From positions 930,001 through 994,000 of the forward strand of contig AP026140.1 in NCBI GenBank assembly GCA_030295235.1: DNA of 64,000 nucleotides, in the 5' to 3' direction. The DNA comes from Fistulifera solaris. Taxonomy: Eukaryota > Bacillariophyta > Bacillariophyceae > Naviculales > Stauroneidaceae. Of this stretch, positions 1 through 9,653 are shown piece by piece. The notes beneath the pieces were generated by a model that was not told the origin of the DNA, made no database searches, and saw nothing but the letters and a program-made list of their open reading frames with translations. Position 1 is the stretch's first letter. Each line of letters starts with the position of its first letter. The position numbers and the translations under genes were made by a program.

Positions 1-142
1 TCACATTTTCCGAGTTCCGAAATCTCGATTTAGAAAACGAAGAATAGAACTCCAGAAGAAGAGACCCATTCTCAACCCTCGAAATCAAAGTGCAAAGAAA
101 AGGTCGCCACAAAGTCCGTTCCAATCGAGCAATATAATTACC

Positions 143-1127
143 ATGGGACTCATCACATCGAAAGAAAGCGCACCGAAATGGTTTGGCAATTTCGCGGAGC
201 AACTCCCCGGATTTGCAAGGCAAAGTGATTGCCGTCACCGGCTGCACAACCGGCCTCGGTTACATCTTTGCACGCACGTGCGTCCAGAAACATGCCACCG
301 CGGTGATTCTGTTGAATCGCTCTTCTGAACGAGCCGAAGCCGCGGAAAAGTCGTTGCGGGAAATCGCCAGCCCCGACACTACCGTCGTCACCATCACGTG
401 CGATCTTCAAGACTTTGGTTCCGTTCGCAAAGCGGCGACCCAGTTGAAAGAAAAGTACGATACCTTGGATGTTTTGTGCAATAACGCCGGAATCATGGCA
501 TTTCCCGATCAAGCCACTGCGGACGGCTGTGACGTGCAGATGCAAACCAATTTCTTGTCGCATTTCTTGTTGACGAAAGAATTGTTTCCGTTGTTGCAAA
601 ATGCCAAGACGAAACATGGTTCGGCTCGTATCGTCAATCATTCTTCCTTTGTGCGGTTTCGCCCGAAAACACCCTTCGACACGAAGTATCTGGAGAAAAA
701 GGGAGGTAATTTGGGTGGCTCCGGCTCCATGGCCATGTGGGAGCGGTATCATCAATCGAAGTTGGCTGTCGCTGTATTTGCCAGCGCATTGCACGATCGA
801 TTGCAAGGATCGGGGATCGAAGTGACCGTGGCGGCTCCCGGGTATTCGTATACCGATTTACAATCCAGTTCTCCGGGTATGAGCGGATTTCTTTGGTCGC
901 GAGCTTTCATGGCGCAATCGGTGGCCGATGGATGCATGCCGTTATTGTCGGCGGCTTTCTTACCATCCTCAAGCTCTCAAGATAACTTGAAGATCTGGGA
1001 ACCGCGTCGTTTCCGAATGTCGGGTCCTGCCGTCGAATATGATCTCGAAGAAATGTCCACGAAGAAAGAGTATCAAAATCAATTGTGGGCTGCCTCCGAA
1101 AACGCGTGCGGGAAATTTAATTTGTAA
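143..1127 (+). CDS. Short-chain dehydrogenase/reductase, tandem copy 1 (frame break near the start)
   Basis: NAD(P)-dependent oxidoreductase of the classical SDR superfamily, closest in feel to retinol-dehydrogenase/POR-like members; the substrate is unknown. Visible are the nucleotide-binding TGCTTGLG motif, the NNAGIMA motif, the NHSS serine region and the catalytic YHQSK at about residue 202. I chose the ATG at 143 (Kozak-like ccATGg) because it encodes MGLITSK, matching the starts of the two downstream copies and the N-myristoylation pattern G2...S6-K7. One extra G near 208 (CCCCGG against CCCCG in copy 2) puts the rest in another frame, so a naive gene model starts at 183 and loses this N-terminus. 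It is first of three tandem copies on one strand. The full product would be about 328 residues. Family assignment is secure; function is not. Confidence 0.85.
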
Positions 1128-1410
1128 AATAAATACGTGTTACCGATCGCTTGTGCGTCGCACAGTTGTTCAGCGTATGACTACTTTTTTATCGTTCATC
1201 ATCACCGTTTTGCTGATAACCATTCATGCGGTCTTAATAAATAGATTGCGTTATGAATTATGAACTACTCCGAGATGCGAATGTCATGCAAAGAAAAAAA
1301 AAAAGAAAAAGGAGCTCATTTGTTTAGGGTTCGAGGTCACCACGGAAAAGGTTACTATCCGCCAGAATGTAGATTACCTTTTTCACTAACCCAGAATGTA
1401 CTCCACCCAA

Positions 1411-1611
1411 TCACAGTCGTTCAGAATGTTCTTGCCAGCCGACTTTCGGCCAAAAAGGAAAAGTAGAAAAACGCCAACCGAACGAGTGAGCCACATAAAT
1501 GGACAAGGCTCCGATGAGGAAAAGACCTACAATTAATATATCATCATCATCATCGAACGGGTCGGCAAAGATGGCTTGCACGGCAAATGCGATCGTCTGT
1601 AAAGAATTCAT
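1411..1611 (-). CDS. Possible small membrane protein, 66 aa
   Basis: An open frame from an ATG at 1611, lying antisense between SDR copies 1 and 2. It has an acidic run of five Asp followed by a strongly hydrophobic stretch (ILIVGLFLIGALSIYVAHS) that would make one membrane span. A TATATATA sequence lies immediately upstream on its strand. I do not recognise it. It could be a real small gene or a chance frame; the transmembrane-like composition is the only positive sign. Confidence 0.3.
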   Translation of the reverse strand: MNSLQTIAFAVQAIFADPFDDDDDILIVGLFLIGALSIYVAHSFGWRFSTFPFWPKVGWQEHSERL

Positions 1612-1677
1612 GGCTGTATATATAAAGATGGCGATTGTGTGACGCTCGATAACGAGATCAATTGCCCCTGGTCGATG

Positions 1678-1700
1678 ATGATTCGCATGATGCGAATCAT
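1678..1700. repeat. Near-perfect 23-nt palindrome upstream of SDR copy 2
   Basis: Arms ATGATTCGCAT and its exact complement flank a single G. The site lies about 100 bp before the ATG of SDR copy 2, a position where an operator-like dimer site could act. No other copy of the full palindrome was noticed, although partial ATTCGCA/TGCGAAT words follow it directly. Confidence 0.6.
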
Positions 1701-1802
1701 TGCAATTCGCATGGAAGGAAATTCGACTACGATGATTCAGAAAACAGTTCCTCAAAATTGAATTTTTTGTGTCAAAATTCATAATCAGAAAGATATTACA
1801 CC

Positions 1803-2770
1803 ATGGGATTGATTCCATCAAAAGACAGCTCAACTTCCTTCGAAGCATTTGTCGAGCAACTCCCCGATCTACAAGGCAAAATTATTGCTATTACGGGTTG
1901 TACGACCGGTTTGGGCTATGTATTTGCCGAAACGTGCGTGAAAAAGAATGCAGATACAGTTCTTTTGTTGAATCGCCCGTCGGAGCGTGCGGACCAAGCC
2001 GAAGAGTCCCTCCGGGCTATTGCGAAAACGACGCAGCTCGAAACGATCGAATGTGACTTGCAGGACTTTGCGTCGGTTCGAAAGGCAGCTGCCCAGATTA
2101 AAGAAAAGTACGAAGCGTTGGATATCTTGTGTAACAATGCTGGCATCATGGCGGTGCCCGACAATGCGACAGTCGATGGCTATGATGTACAAATGCAAAC
2201 CAACTATCTGTCGCATTTTTGTTGACCAAAGAGTTGATGCCTTTACTCCAAAAAGCGCAAGAGCTGAGGGGCGAAGCGCGAATTGTGAATCAGTTGTCAT
2301 TGATGCGTCTTATACCCTATACGAATGTAAAGAAAGAATTCCTCGAAAAGAACGGCGGCAACCTGGGCGGGTCAGGTTACATGGCGAATTGGGGAAGGTA
2401 TCATCGGAGCAAACTGGCGCATTCTGTCTTTGCTTCTGCGTTGTGGGATCGATTGAAAGGGTCTGGTATCAAAGTAACGTCGGCGGCGCCAGGCTATGCT
2501 TCTACCAACATCATGTCAACGACACCGGGTTTCAATGGTCTACGCTGGTCCCGAGTCTTGGCGCGATCGCCGGAAGATGGTTGCATGCCGTTGCTATCGG
2601 CAGCGTTTCGCCCCGTCAAGGAAGACAAGCCAACGGTCTGGGAACCGGGTCGTTTGCGATTGTACGGTCCTGCTGTCGAGTTTGAGTTGGAGGAGACGTC
2701 CACGAAAAAGGAGTTTAAGGATCTGGTGTGGACAGCATCCGAACAAGCTTGTGGAACGTTCAATCCTTAA
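1803..2770 (+). CDS. Short-chain dehydrogenase/reductase, tandem copy 2 (one frame break)
   Basis: Second tandem SDR. It starts at caccATGGGA with MGLIPSK (myristoylation-type G2/S6/K7), then LPDLQGKIIAITGC and the TTGLGY cofactor loop, NNAGIMA, and an active-site variant YHRSK. The C-terminal half continues in another frame because one base appears to be missing near 2219 (CATTTTTGTTG where copy 1 reads CATTTCTTGTTG). The serine region reads VNQLSLM instead of VNHSSF, so the usual catalytic Ser neighbourhood is altered here; that is a real difference and not a frame effect. The product would be about 322 residues. It may be a divergent or specialised copy. Confidence 0.83.
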
Positions 2771-3359
2771 CGCGAAAGAGATTTTTTAATAGGTCACTCT
2801 TTGGTTGTTATTGCTGCATGTTTACATTTTTCAGCAAGCGACAGCTCCAAATCTATATATAACTTTATTTTTCTAGACCCCCGCGTGCGGGAAACCAGCA
2901 GCGGCGTAGAGATGCAATTAGTTGTAGCTTATAACATAACTTACAGAGTAGCGAAAAGAGTGTCGTAAAATAAAGGAAGAAACATCACTCAGAATTTCCG
3001 TTAATTGTTCCATCAACTTAATTCACGACTGTAATCTAGTCATGAATCCGTTTTTTCAGCGGCAAATAATAAGTTATACTCCTACCAATAAACTTAGTTC
3101 ATTCAGCAACTTTTTATCGAATTCATTTGTTGTTGTTGCAATGCAATAGGTTTAGCACGTTTTGATTACACGCCGGTTTATCGTAGGTCGAATAGCCTGC
3201 GAAACGATTGTCTTCCTAAGCCACGACCGCTTGTTGCATTCAGTCACGCATACTTGCTCGACGCAAAATAAACAAAGAATGCAATGCATAAGGGAAAATT
3301 ATAGATCATAGGTGCTGCTCCTTCGGTTGTGTAGAAGAGCTCAACATACAACTTAAAGT
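2771..3359. other. Intergenic, no gene seen; holds an inverted motif
   Basis: AT-rich spacer between SDR copies 2 and 3. The only structure noted is an imperfect inverted repeat at 3021-3047 (ATTCACGACT ... AGTCATGAAT), one of several similar motifs in the window. Confidence 0.5.
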
Positions 3360-4359
3360 ATGGGCACTGTGTATTCAAAGGAAATAGAAACGAAATGGTT
3401 TGACGGCTTCGTCGAGCAACTTCCTGATTTACAAGGAAAAACCATCGCGATAAGTGGTTGCACAACAGGCTTAGGCTACGTCTTTGCACGTACTTGCATT
3501 AAGAAACATGCCACCGCGGTGATCCTTCTCAACCGATCTTCGGAGCGAGCAGAATCTGCAGAAATGTCTTTGAAAGAGATAGCCAACGCGGACACGACTG
3601 TCGTCGAAACGATCGCTTGCGATCTGCAAGATTTTGCTTCTGTACAGAAAGCGGCTGCGCAGCTCTCGAAAAAGTACGACGTCTTGGATGTTTTGTGTAA
3701 TAATGCCGGAATTATGGCATTTCCCGACGAAGCTACTGTTGACAGATACGATATTCAGATGCAGACGAATCATTTATCGCATTTCTTGTTGACGAAGGAA
3801 CTGTTTCCATTATTGCAAAAAAGCGAAAGAAAAACACGGGTCGGCTCGCATTGTGAATCATTCTTCTTGGTTTCGGAAGAATCCGCCTTCGAGCTTCGAT
3901 CCTATGTATTTGGAACGAAAAGGCGGGCAACTTGGAGGTAACAGTTACTGGGCCTACTACCAGCGCTATCATCAATCAAAACTTGCCAACGCCATTTTTA
4001 CATGTGCCTTGCAAGATCGCTTGGAAGGAACCGGAATTGAAGCTACGGTGGCCGCTCCTGGATACGCCGCGACGGAGCTGTTGCAATCATCACAAGGACC
4101 GGCTCTATTTAGTTACGCAGTGGTTCGTAATCTCATGGCACAATCGGCTGAAGACGGGTGTATGCCGCTCCTCGCAGCGGCATTTATGCCTTCTACTTCC
4201 AATCGAAAGAGGCCGATGATTTGGGAACCCAGTGGTTTCATGACGGCGGCGGGTCCGGCGGTGGAATACGAGCTTACTCCAATTTGTACGCAAAAGGATA
4301 GTCAAATCTTGTTGTGGGATTATTCGGAAGCGGCTTGTGGAAAGTTTATAACTTCATGA
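3360..4359 (+). CDS. Short-chain dehydrogenase/reductase, tandem copy 3 (one frame break)
   Basis: Third tandem SDR. It starts MGTVYSK, again the G2/S6/K7 myristoylation pattern, followed by the cofactor motif SGCTTGLG at residues 32-39, NNAGIMA, VNHSSW and the catalytic YHQSK at about residue 203. An apparently extra A in a run of A near 3820 shifts the frame mid-gene; the C-terminal half then continues cleanly to the stop at 4359. It is more similar to copy 1 than to copy 2 in the central region. The shared anchor motif implies that all three enzymes sit on a membrane surface; that is inference. Confidence 0.85.
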
Positions 4360-4529
4360 CTCTGTGTGGAAGTTCTGAAGAAATAGAAAATAGAATAAGA
4401 ACCAGTTTTGAAGAGGATAGACTATTACATAGGAGTAGCTCTAGTATTTTTTTGAAGTAATCAAAATAAAATACTCCGTAAAAAACAAAAATCTGGAGTG
4501 TGAAGATTTCAGAAAATCTGATACTGTAC

Positions 4530-4800
4530 ATTGATTTTCACGTTCCCACAAAATCTGGGCTTGTGGTTTTTCACGTTCCATAAAATCTGGGCAGGTGGTC
4601 TTTTCACGTTCCCATAAAATCAAGGCGAGTATGATTTTTCGCGTTCCTATAAAATCTGGGTATGTGGCTTTATGACATTCCCATAAAATCTGGGTACTGT
4701 ATGTGGCTTTATGACGCTCGCATAAAATCGGGGGGAGTAATTTTTCGCTCTCCCATAAAATTTGGGTATGTGTCTTATCACGCTCCCATAAAATACCGCA
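4530..4800. repeat. Tandem minisatellite, about 38-bp unit, about 7-8 copies
   Basis: Degenerate units carry the core CCATAAAATCTGGG followed by a GTATGTGG-like word and a TTTTCACGTTC-like word. The array fills most of the gap between SDR copy 3 and AAR2. The same unit in reverse orientation occurs at 58310-58505, so this is a dispersed family and not a purely local slippage product. Confidence 0.85.
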
Positions 4801-4884
4801 GACGACGATGCAGAGAGAAGCGCTCATTCCTTTTCATCCCAGCCAGCATTCTATAGTAGCAATCTATTAAGTCTGCTTCTTGTA

Positions 4885-6330
4885 ATGACAGCTTGCAACA
4901 TTACCAGCAACAGCAATGCAGCTACCACTAGTCCTCAAAGCATAGCATGTTTTCTGGATTTGCCTTCCGGCAGCGCAATCAGTATCAATGGAGTTTCGGT
5001 ATCAATTCAACGGGATGATTTTGTCGGTATTTCTCAAATACCGTCACAGCACTTTCACTTCATAACAATTACCGCGAAATCATCTTCAATTACGACCGGC
5101 TTTGTATTACTGCCCGGAAGTACAGCCACGGTGCGTCGATACGATCCACGGACCGAAGAAGTGTCTTCCACAATTGTGGTCGATGAAATGACGATACAAA
5201 ATCTAATGCAACAATCACCGTCATTAGAGCATCAGCAGCGTGTTATACCGTATTCTTTACTGGTAAAAGAAGAGCAACAAGTGAAATGGAATCAATGTTT
5301 GACAAATTACATTGCCGCTGACTTGTTGCGTCAGCGAGGGATAGAATCGTCCGGTCAAAAAGTCGTTCCAGGATGTTTGAACGATGAAATGGGGAATAAT
5401 ATGGCGGGCATCAATCATCTACCGTCGCAGCGCGAAACCGATGGGATACCGCTGTCTTATTTTCCCGTGCCTATTCTTGATCAGCGACGTCCTCGATGGG
5501 CCAGTCACGTGGGTACCCAACAGTTCTTGCAGACTTTGTCGGCTCCCGAACGAACCCAGCTCTTTGTCGATCCCCATCCATCGCAGCGTGCGTGGGAACG
5601 TGTATTTGCCGAGCACTATCAACATAAATGGGAATGGGTTTTTGGTGATTTGCAATTGAGTTTTCTTTTCTTTGTTCATTTGCATTGCTTCGAATCGCTG
5701 ATGCACTGGAGAGATCTCTTATCACTCTTGGGGCAACTGATGGAAGTACCTCCGCCTTCTCATCTATTGGCTCCCGTGCTGGTGCATCAATTATCGAATC
5801 TGGATGCTTCGGAAGTGTTGCAGACCTTTATTGATGACACGGAAGACGAAGAAGAGAATAGTATTGCCACCGCGCTTCAGCGATTGGTGCAAACGTGGCG
5901 ACGACAAGGTGACAACGAAGACATGTTGCAGCGCCTAAGTAGCTTGATTGAGGACCGATTGTGTGCGAAAATTCAGTCAGTGGACGAGGATGATGAGGAA
6001 GGAGGACTTGAAAGTGAGGAAGAAGGGGATCATTATCGAAATTTAGACGAAAGTGACGACGAAAGTGAAGGGCCGATGATAGTAGAAATGGATGACTATG
6101 AAGCCGCCATACAACGGAATAAAACGACGAACCGAGCCACACTTTCCTATTCTGTTCCGTATGCACCCGAAATCGCCACCAATTATCCCATTTTGTGGGC
6201 AGCGAAACAAGAGCACGAAGACTTGATCATGACGTGTGCTCGGGCTTTGGAAGAAGCGAATGATGTGTCATTGGTACGACAAGCGGCGGACTATCTAGAG
6301 CAAGTTGAGGCCAAGTCGGCTCACTTATGA
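4885..6330 (+). CDS. AAR2: AAR2-like U5 snRNP assembly factor
   Basis: Homologue of Aar2/AAR2, which binds Prp8 during U5 snRNP maturation and is exchanged for Brr2. The N-terminal domain shows LDLPSGSAISING near residue 25, like the LDVPKG...GID region of the family, and the C-terminal helical repeat domain has the signature region GDLQLSFLFFVHLHCFESL and MHWRDLLSLL. The frame is intact over 481 codons. An acidic low-complexity insert (about residues 365-405) is specific to this protein. The ATG at 4885 is the first in frame. It is followed on the same strand by FCF1. Assignment rests on remembered family motifs and I am fairly sure of it. Confidence 0.82.
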   Translation: MTACNITSNSNAATTSPQSIACFLDLPSGSAISINGVSVSIQRDDFVGISQIPSQHFHFITITAKSSSITTGFVLLPGSTATVRRYDPRTEEVSSTIVVDEMTIQNLMQQSPSLEHQQRVIPYSLLVKEEQQVKWNQCLTNYIAADLLRQRGIESSGQKVVPGCLNDEMGNNMAGINHLPSQRETDGIPLSYFPVPILDQRRPRWASHVGTQQFLQTLSAPERTQLFVDPHPSQRAWERVFAEHYQHKWEWVFGDLQLSFLFFVHLHCFESLMHWRDLLSLLGQLMEVPPPSHLLAPVLVHQLSNLDASEVLQTFIDDTEDEEENSIATALQRLVQTWRRQGDNEDMLQRLSSLIEDRLCAKIQSVDEDDEEGGLESEEEGDHYRNLDESDDESEGPMIVEMDDYEAAIQRNKTTNRATLSYSVPYAPEIATNYPILWAAKQEHEDLIMTCARALEEANDVSLVRQAADYLEQVEAKSAHL

Positions 6331-6557
6331 TCCTGCTTGAACTGTAAAGCAAAAAAAAATGATTTTGTATAGAGAAGGTTATAGAACTTGTCTCGAGAAT
6401 GAGTCACGAGTCGCCTCTTCATCTCTCTCTGTAGTCTGTAAGGCGTCCGTTACACCGCACACACTCGCCATTCACGAAAAAATAAATATTACCATCGCGC
6501 GATACAAAACTGAAACGCAATAAAAACAGGAAAGAAACAATAAACAATTTCGCAACC

Positions 6558-7317
6558 ATGGGAAAAGCCAAACAGACGCGCAAATTCGCCATTGCGAAGA
6601 AAATAATCAGCCCGAAAGACACGCGCGTGCAAAGAACGCCGAAGCCGCGAAAGCGAAAGTGCTAGCCAAGAAAGAAAAAGAAGAAAAAACCGCGTCACGT
6701 CGAACAAGCGAACAGTGCTCTCTTCTTTCAATATAATGAACAGCTGGGTCCTCCGTATCATGTTCTAATTGATACAAACTTTATCAACTTTTCCATTCGG
6801 TACGTTTCTTCTTGTCTAGTGTTTTAAGCATAAGGGCGTTACAGAAATCCCTAACAGAAATTCTTTCACCAATTTCGGCGTTTAGAAAAAAGCTAGACAT
6901 TGTGCGTGCCATGATGGATTGTTTATTAGCGAAATGTATTCCCTGCATTACCAATTGTGTCATGGCGGAGCTGGAAAAACTCGGTGGCAAGTACAAGATT
7001 GCTCTACGCTTGGCCAAAGATCCCCGCTTTCAACGCGTTCCGTGCAATTGCAAGGGGAATTATGCCGATGATTGTTTGACGAATATGGTGAAACAATGGA
7101 AATGTTACATTGTTGCTACTTGTGATAAGGAATTGCGGGGGCGTATTCGAAAAATTCCTGGTACGTGCAGAACGAGTGTGCAGATTATTTTGTCGGACAA
7201 TGTGATTCATCTGACTTGCTATATCTCATTCTTTCTACAGGTGTCCCTTGCATGTACATAAGCGGCTACAAATACACGGTCGAACGAATGCCGGAAGCAT
7301 TTGGTGCACCTAGATGA
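6558..7317 (+). CDS. FCF1: FCF1/Utp24 PIN-domain rRNA endonuclease (2 introns)
   Basis: Nucleolar PIN nuclease of the small-subunit processome that cleaves pre-rRNA at A1/A2. Exon 1 starts at 6558 ([15 protein letters not shown]), followed by [20 protein letters not shown]. Exon 2 carries [20 protein letters not shown] and YADDCLTN. Exon 3 ends [14 protein letters not shown] acidic residues are visible at LIDTNF and YADD. Introns are 6800-6885 and 7161-7240, both GT-AG. The spliced length of 198 codons matches the usual family length. Within exon 1, about 30 codons (about 6633-6722) read in another frame, bounded by two compensating shifts; this probably reflects sequence error, because the flanks are strongly conserved. 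Confidence 0.9.
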
Positions 7318-7433
7318 TGTGTTTTTGCGGCGTTGCAATACTTCGTATGCAATTATCTTTTACTATCAATAGAGAAACATTACACTTGCATGTACTCTTA
7401 TAAAATACGTAGTAATAAGCATACCAACTACAA

Positions 7434-8465
7434 TTATAGTTGACGCTGATTATTCGTAGGTCGAGCTGAACGCTTCTGCTGGTCATCATCACTATCCGAA
7501 GAATCCGACGACAACAAGGATTCGATCAAACTGGAAACGTTCGTTTTCTTCGGTGCCGCCTGCTTCTTTCTCACGGGAGCCCGCGGTCGTTTTCGTTTCC
7601 GATGCGGATCTTGGGCCGCGGCCGCACCCACTTCGGTTTGCAATTGTGTCAGTGCTTTGCGTGCCATGGCATAGGCGGGGAAGGATTGTTCCGAAAACTC
7701 GACAATTTGATTGATGAGGGGGGCCAACTCGACCCGTAATTTTCGATTGGGACGCTCCCAAGAAACGCGCAAGGCCGCTTGGTACATCTCGTCAAAATCG
7801 TCGTCATTGTCATGGTCGTGGCCCATCCACGGCATGGCGGCTCGATGAGCGGCGCACGGTTGACCATCTTTCATGGGAGCGTGTTGGCAATGATTTCCTT
7901 TGCCGGTTCCGGTGGAAAAATACCAATTCCCATTCCGAAAGCGAAAGGTAAAGAAGAACGAGCACCGATCTTCTTCGCGCGTCGGCTGGTTCGTCATGAG
8001 GTGAGGGATACCGGTTTCGCGTTCCAGCGCCAAGGCTTCCGCCGCCGATGCCGTTTTGATGCGAAACATGCGGTACCGCGCACAACGAAAAATGATGAAA
8101 TTGCGTTCTTTACTGAAGGAGCCACTGGCCAAGCGGAAACTGGGAGGGCACGCTTGCGTCATGTGTTTGCGAATGTGATCAATGGAAGCGGGAGACATAC
8201 AAGTCAGGTGCGGAAAAATAGTGATATAATCCATCCCCAAAGCTGACATGTACGTAGTTCCTTTTATAACTTTGCCGTATTTCGAATCCGGTCCCAAATA
8301 ATCCAGTAGATTAATGTTACAATTTTTGAAGGTACCATCCGATCGTCGGAATTGTGCGGGGACATACATCGGAGTCGTAGGACGCCAAGGGGGAATTGCA
8401 TTGTTGCTGCGGGTCGCTTCATTGTTGTCATTGTTTGCGGGAGGAGTTTCATCACTGCTGCTCAT
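7434..8465 (-). CDS. Protein with WRKY/GCM- or FAR1-like zinc domain, paralogue 1
   Basis: Uncharacterised 343-residue protein with a paralogue at 9654-10736. Shared blocks are PDSKYGKV, LGMD.I..FP, FRC.R, and RNGNW.FSTGTGKG followed by HC.H. The spacing Cys-x23-His-x2-His after an upstream Cys resembles the C-C-x22/23-H-x-H/C arrangement of the WRKY-GCM1/FLYWCH/FAR1 DNA-binding superfamily, so a DNA-binding role is a reasonable guess but unproven. The C-terminus is basic (KRKRPRAPVRKK at about 300) with a Ser-rich tail, suggesting a nuclear protein. The start at 8465 is the only upstream ATG in frame. A palindrome-rich array begins about 270 bp upstream. Confidence 0.75.
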   Translation of the reverse strand: MSSSDETPPANNDNNEATRSNNAIPPWRPTTPMYVPAQFRRSDGTFKNCNINLLDYLGPDSKYGKVIKGTTYMSALGMDYITIFPHLTCMSPASIDHIRKHMTQACPPSFRLASGSFSKERNFIIFRCARYRMFRIKTASAAEALALERETGIPHLMTNQPTREEDRCSFFFTFRFRNGNWYFSTGTGKGNHCQHAPMKDGQPCAAHRAAMPWMGHDHDNDDDFDEMYQAALRVSWERPNRKLRVELAPLINQIVEFSEQSFPAYAMARKALTQLQTEVGAAAAQDPHRKRKRPRAPVRKKQAAPKKTNVSSLIESLLSSDSSDSDDDQQKRSARPTNNQRQL

Positions 8466-8739
8466 TGTTGCCTCGAATGTGCGTTCTGCAAGAACACTTT
8501 ATTTAAACTAGTACAAGTAAACCGCAAGCACTTGTTCAGAATAATCGCGAGGGCGATCACAATAAGGAAGGAAAAAATCAAATGCGGTGCAACAAAAATG
8601 CGACGCGACGACGTGTCGATAACAGTAATGTCAAGGCTACGCCTACGCAGTATAGGCCTAAAGTGTTGTTCGTTTTCACCACGATTGCATTCAGTCATGA
8701 GTTAGTAAGAGACGGTTAATTTTTACTCCGTATTAGGAA

Positions 8740-9480
8740 AACCTGGTAGTCTAGACTATGATATTTTGGATCAGAACGTGAGACAGAACGCGTACCAGAA
8801 GTTCTGGAAAATGTGTTTTGGATTATGAATTATGAGGAGTCATGAGGAAAGAAAGTGCGAATTCCAGAAAATCTGGAAATGTTATTTTCAGATCATACAG
8901 AAATTCTGTCGTATTCCAGAAATTCTGGACCAGTGTTTTCGATCGCACCGAAATGCTGTGCGCGTTCCAAGTAAGCTAATAGGAAAATCGGGTAGTCTAG
9001 ACTATGATATTTTTGGATCATAACGTGAGACAGTACGCGTTCCAGAAGTTCTGGAAACTGTGATTTGGATCATGAGGAAAGAAAGTGAGACAGTACGCGT
9101 TCCAGAAGTTCTGGAAACTGTGATTTGGATCATGAGGAAAGAAAGTGCAAATTCCAGAAAATCTGGAAAAGTATTTTTCTGATCATAAACTTACAGAAAT
9201 TCTGTCGTGGTTCAAGAATTCTGGACCAGTGTTTTCGATCGCACCGAAATGCTGTGCGCGTTCCAAATAAACTGATTATGGTGTTTTGAAGCGTAACGTG
9301 AGACAGTGCGCGTTCCAGAAATTCTGGATAATGTGTTTTGGACCATAAGGAAAGAAAGTGCAAATTCCAGAAAATCTGGAAAAGTATTTTTCTGATCATA
9401 AACTTACAGAAATTCTGTTGTGGTCCAGAAATTCTGGAGCAGTGTTTTGTTCTCACCGAAATGCTGGGCGCGTTACAAGT
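8740..9480. repeat. Palindrome-rich repeat array, about 210-bp unit
   Basis: Three or so imperfect units contain, in order, TTCCAGAAAATCTGGAA, CAGAAATTCTGT, CCAGAAATTCTGGACC, then ACCGAAATGCTGTGCGCGTT and a GATCAT...GAAAG link. The same modules in the same order occur at 23990-25160. The array lies exactly between two paralogous genes that read the same way. No coding signal is seen in it. Confidence 0.88.
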
Positions 9481-9653
9481 AAACTGATAAGTCTAGTCTA
9501 CAAGTAGTTCGTTGTCTTAAGTTTGTTTCATTCCCTGCGGGATATCCGCATTTTTCTTGTTCTCTCCTTGTACGGCTACTGGACGTACTTTGTATAATAC
9601 ACCGAATTCATGACTACGCAGCTAATCATTCATATATGCAACAATAGATCCCA

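Noticed and set aside
8740-9480. Clustered heat-shock elements
   Set aside because: CAGAAATTCTG has GAA and TTC overlapping with one base fewer than the GAAnnTTC spacing, so it does not match the HSE consensus.
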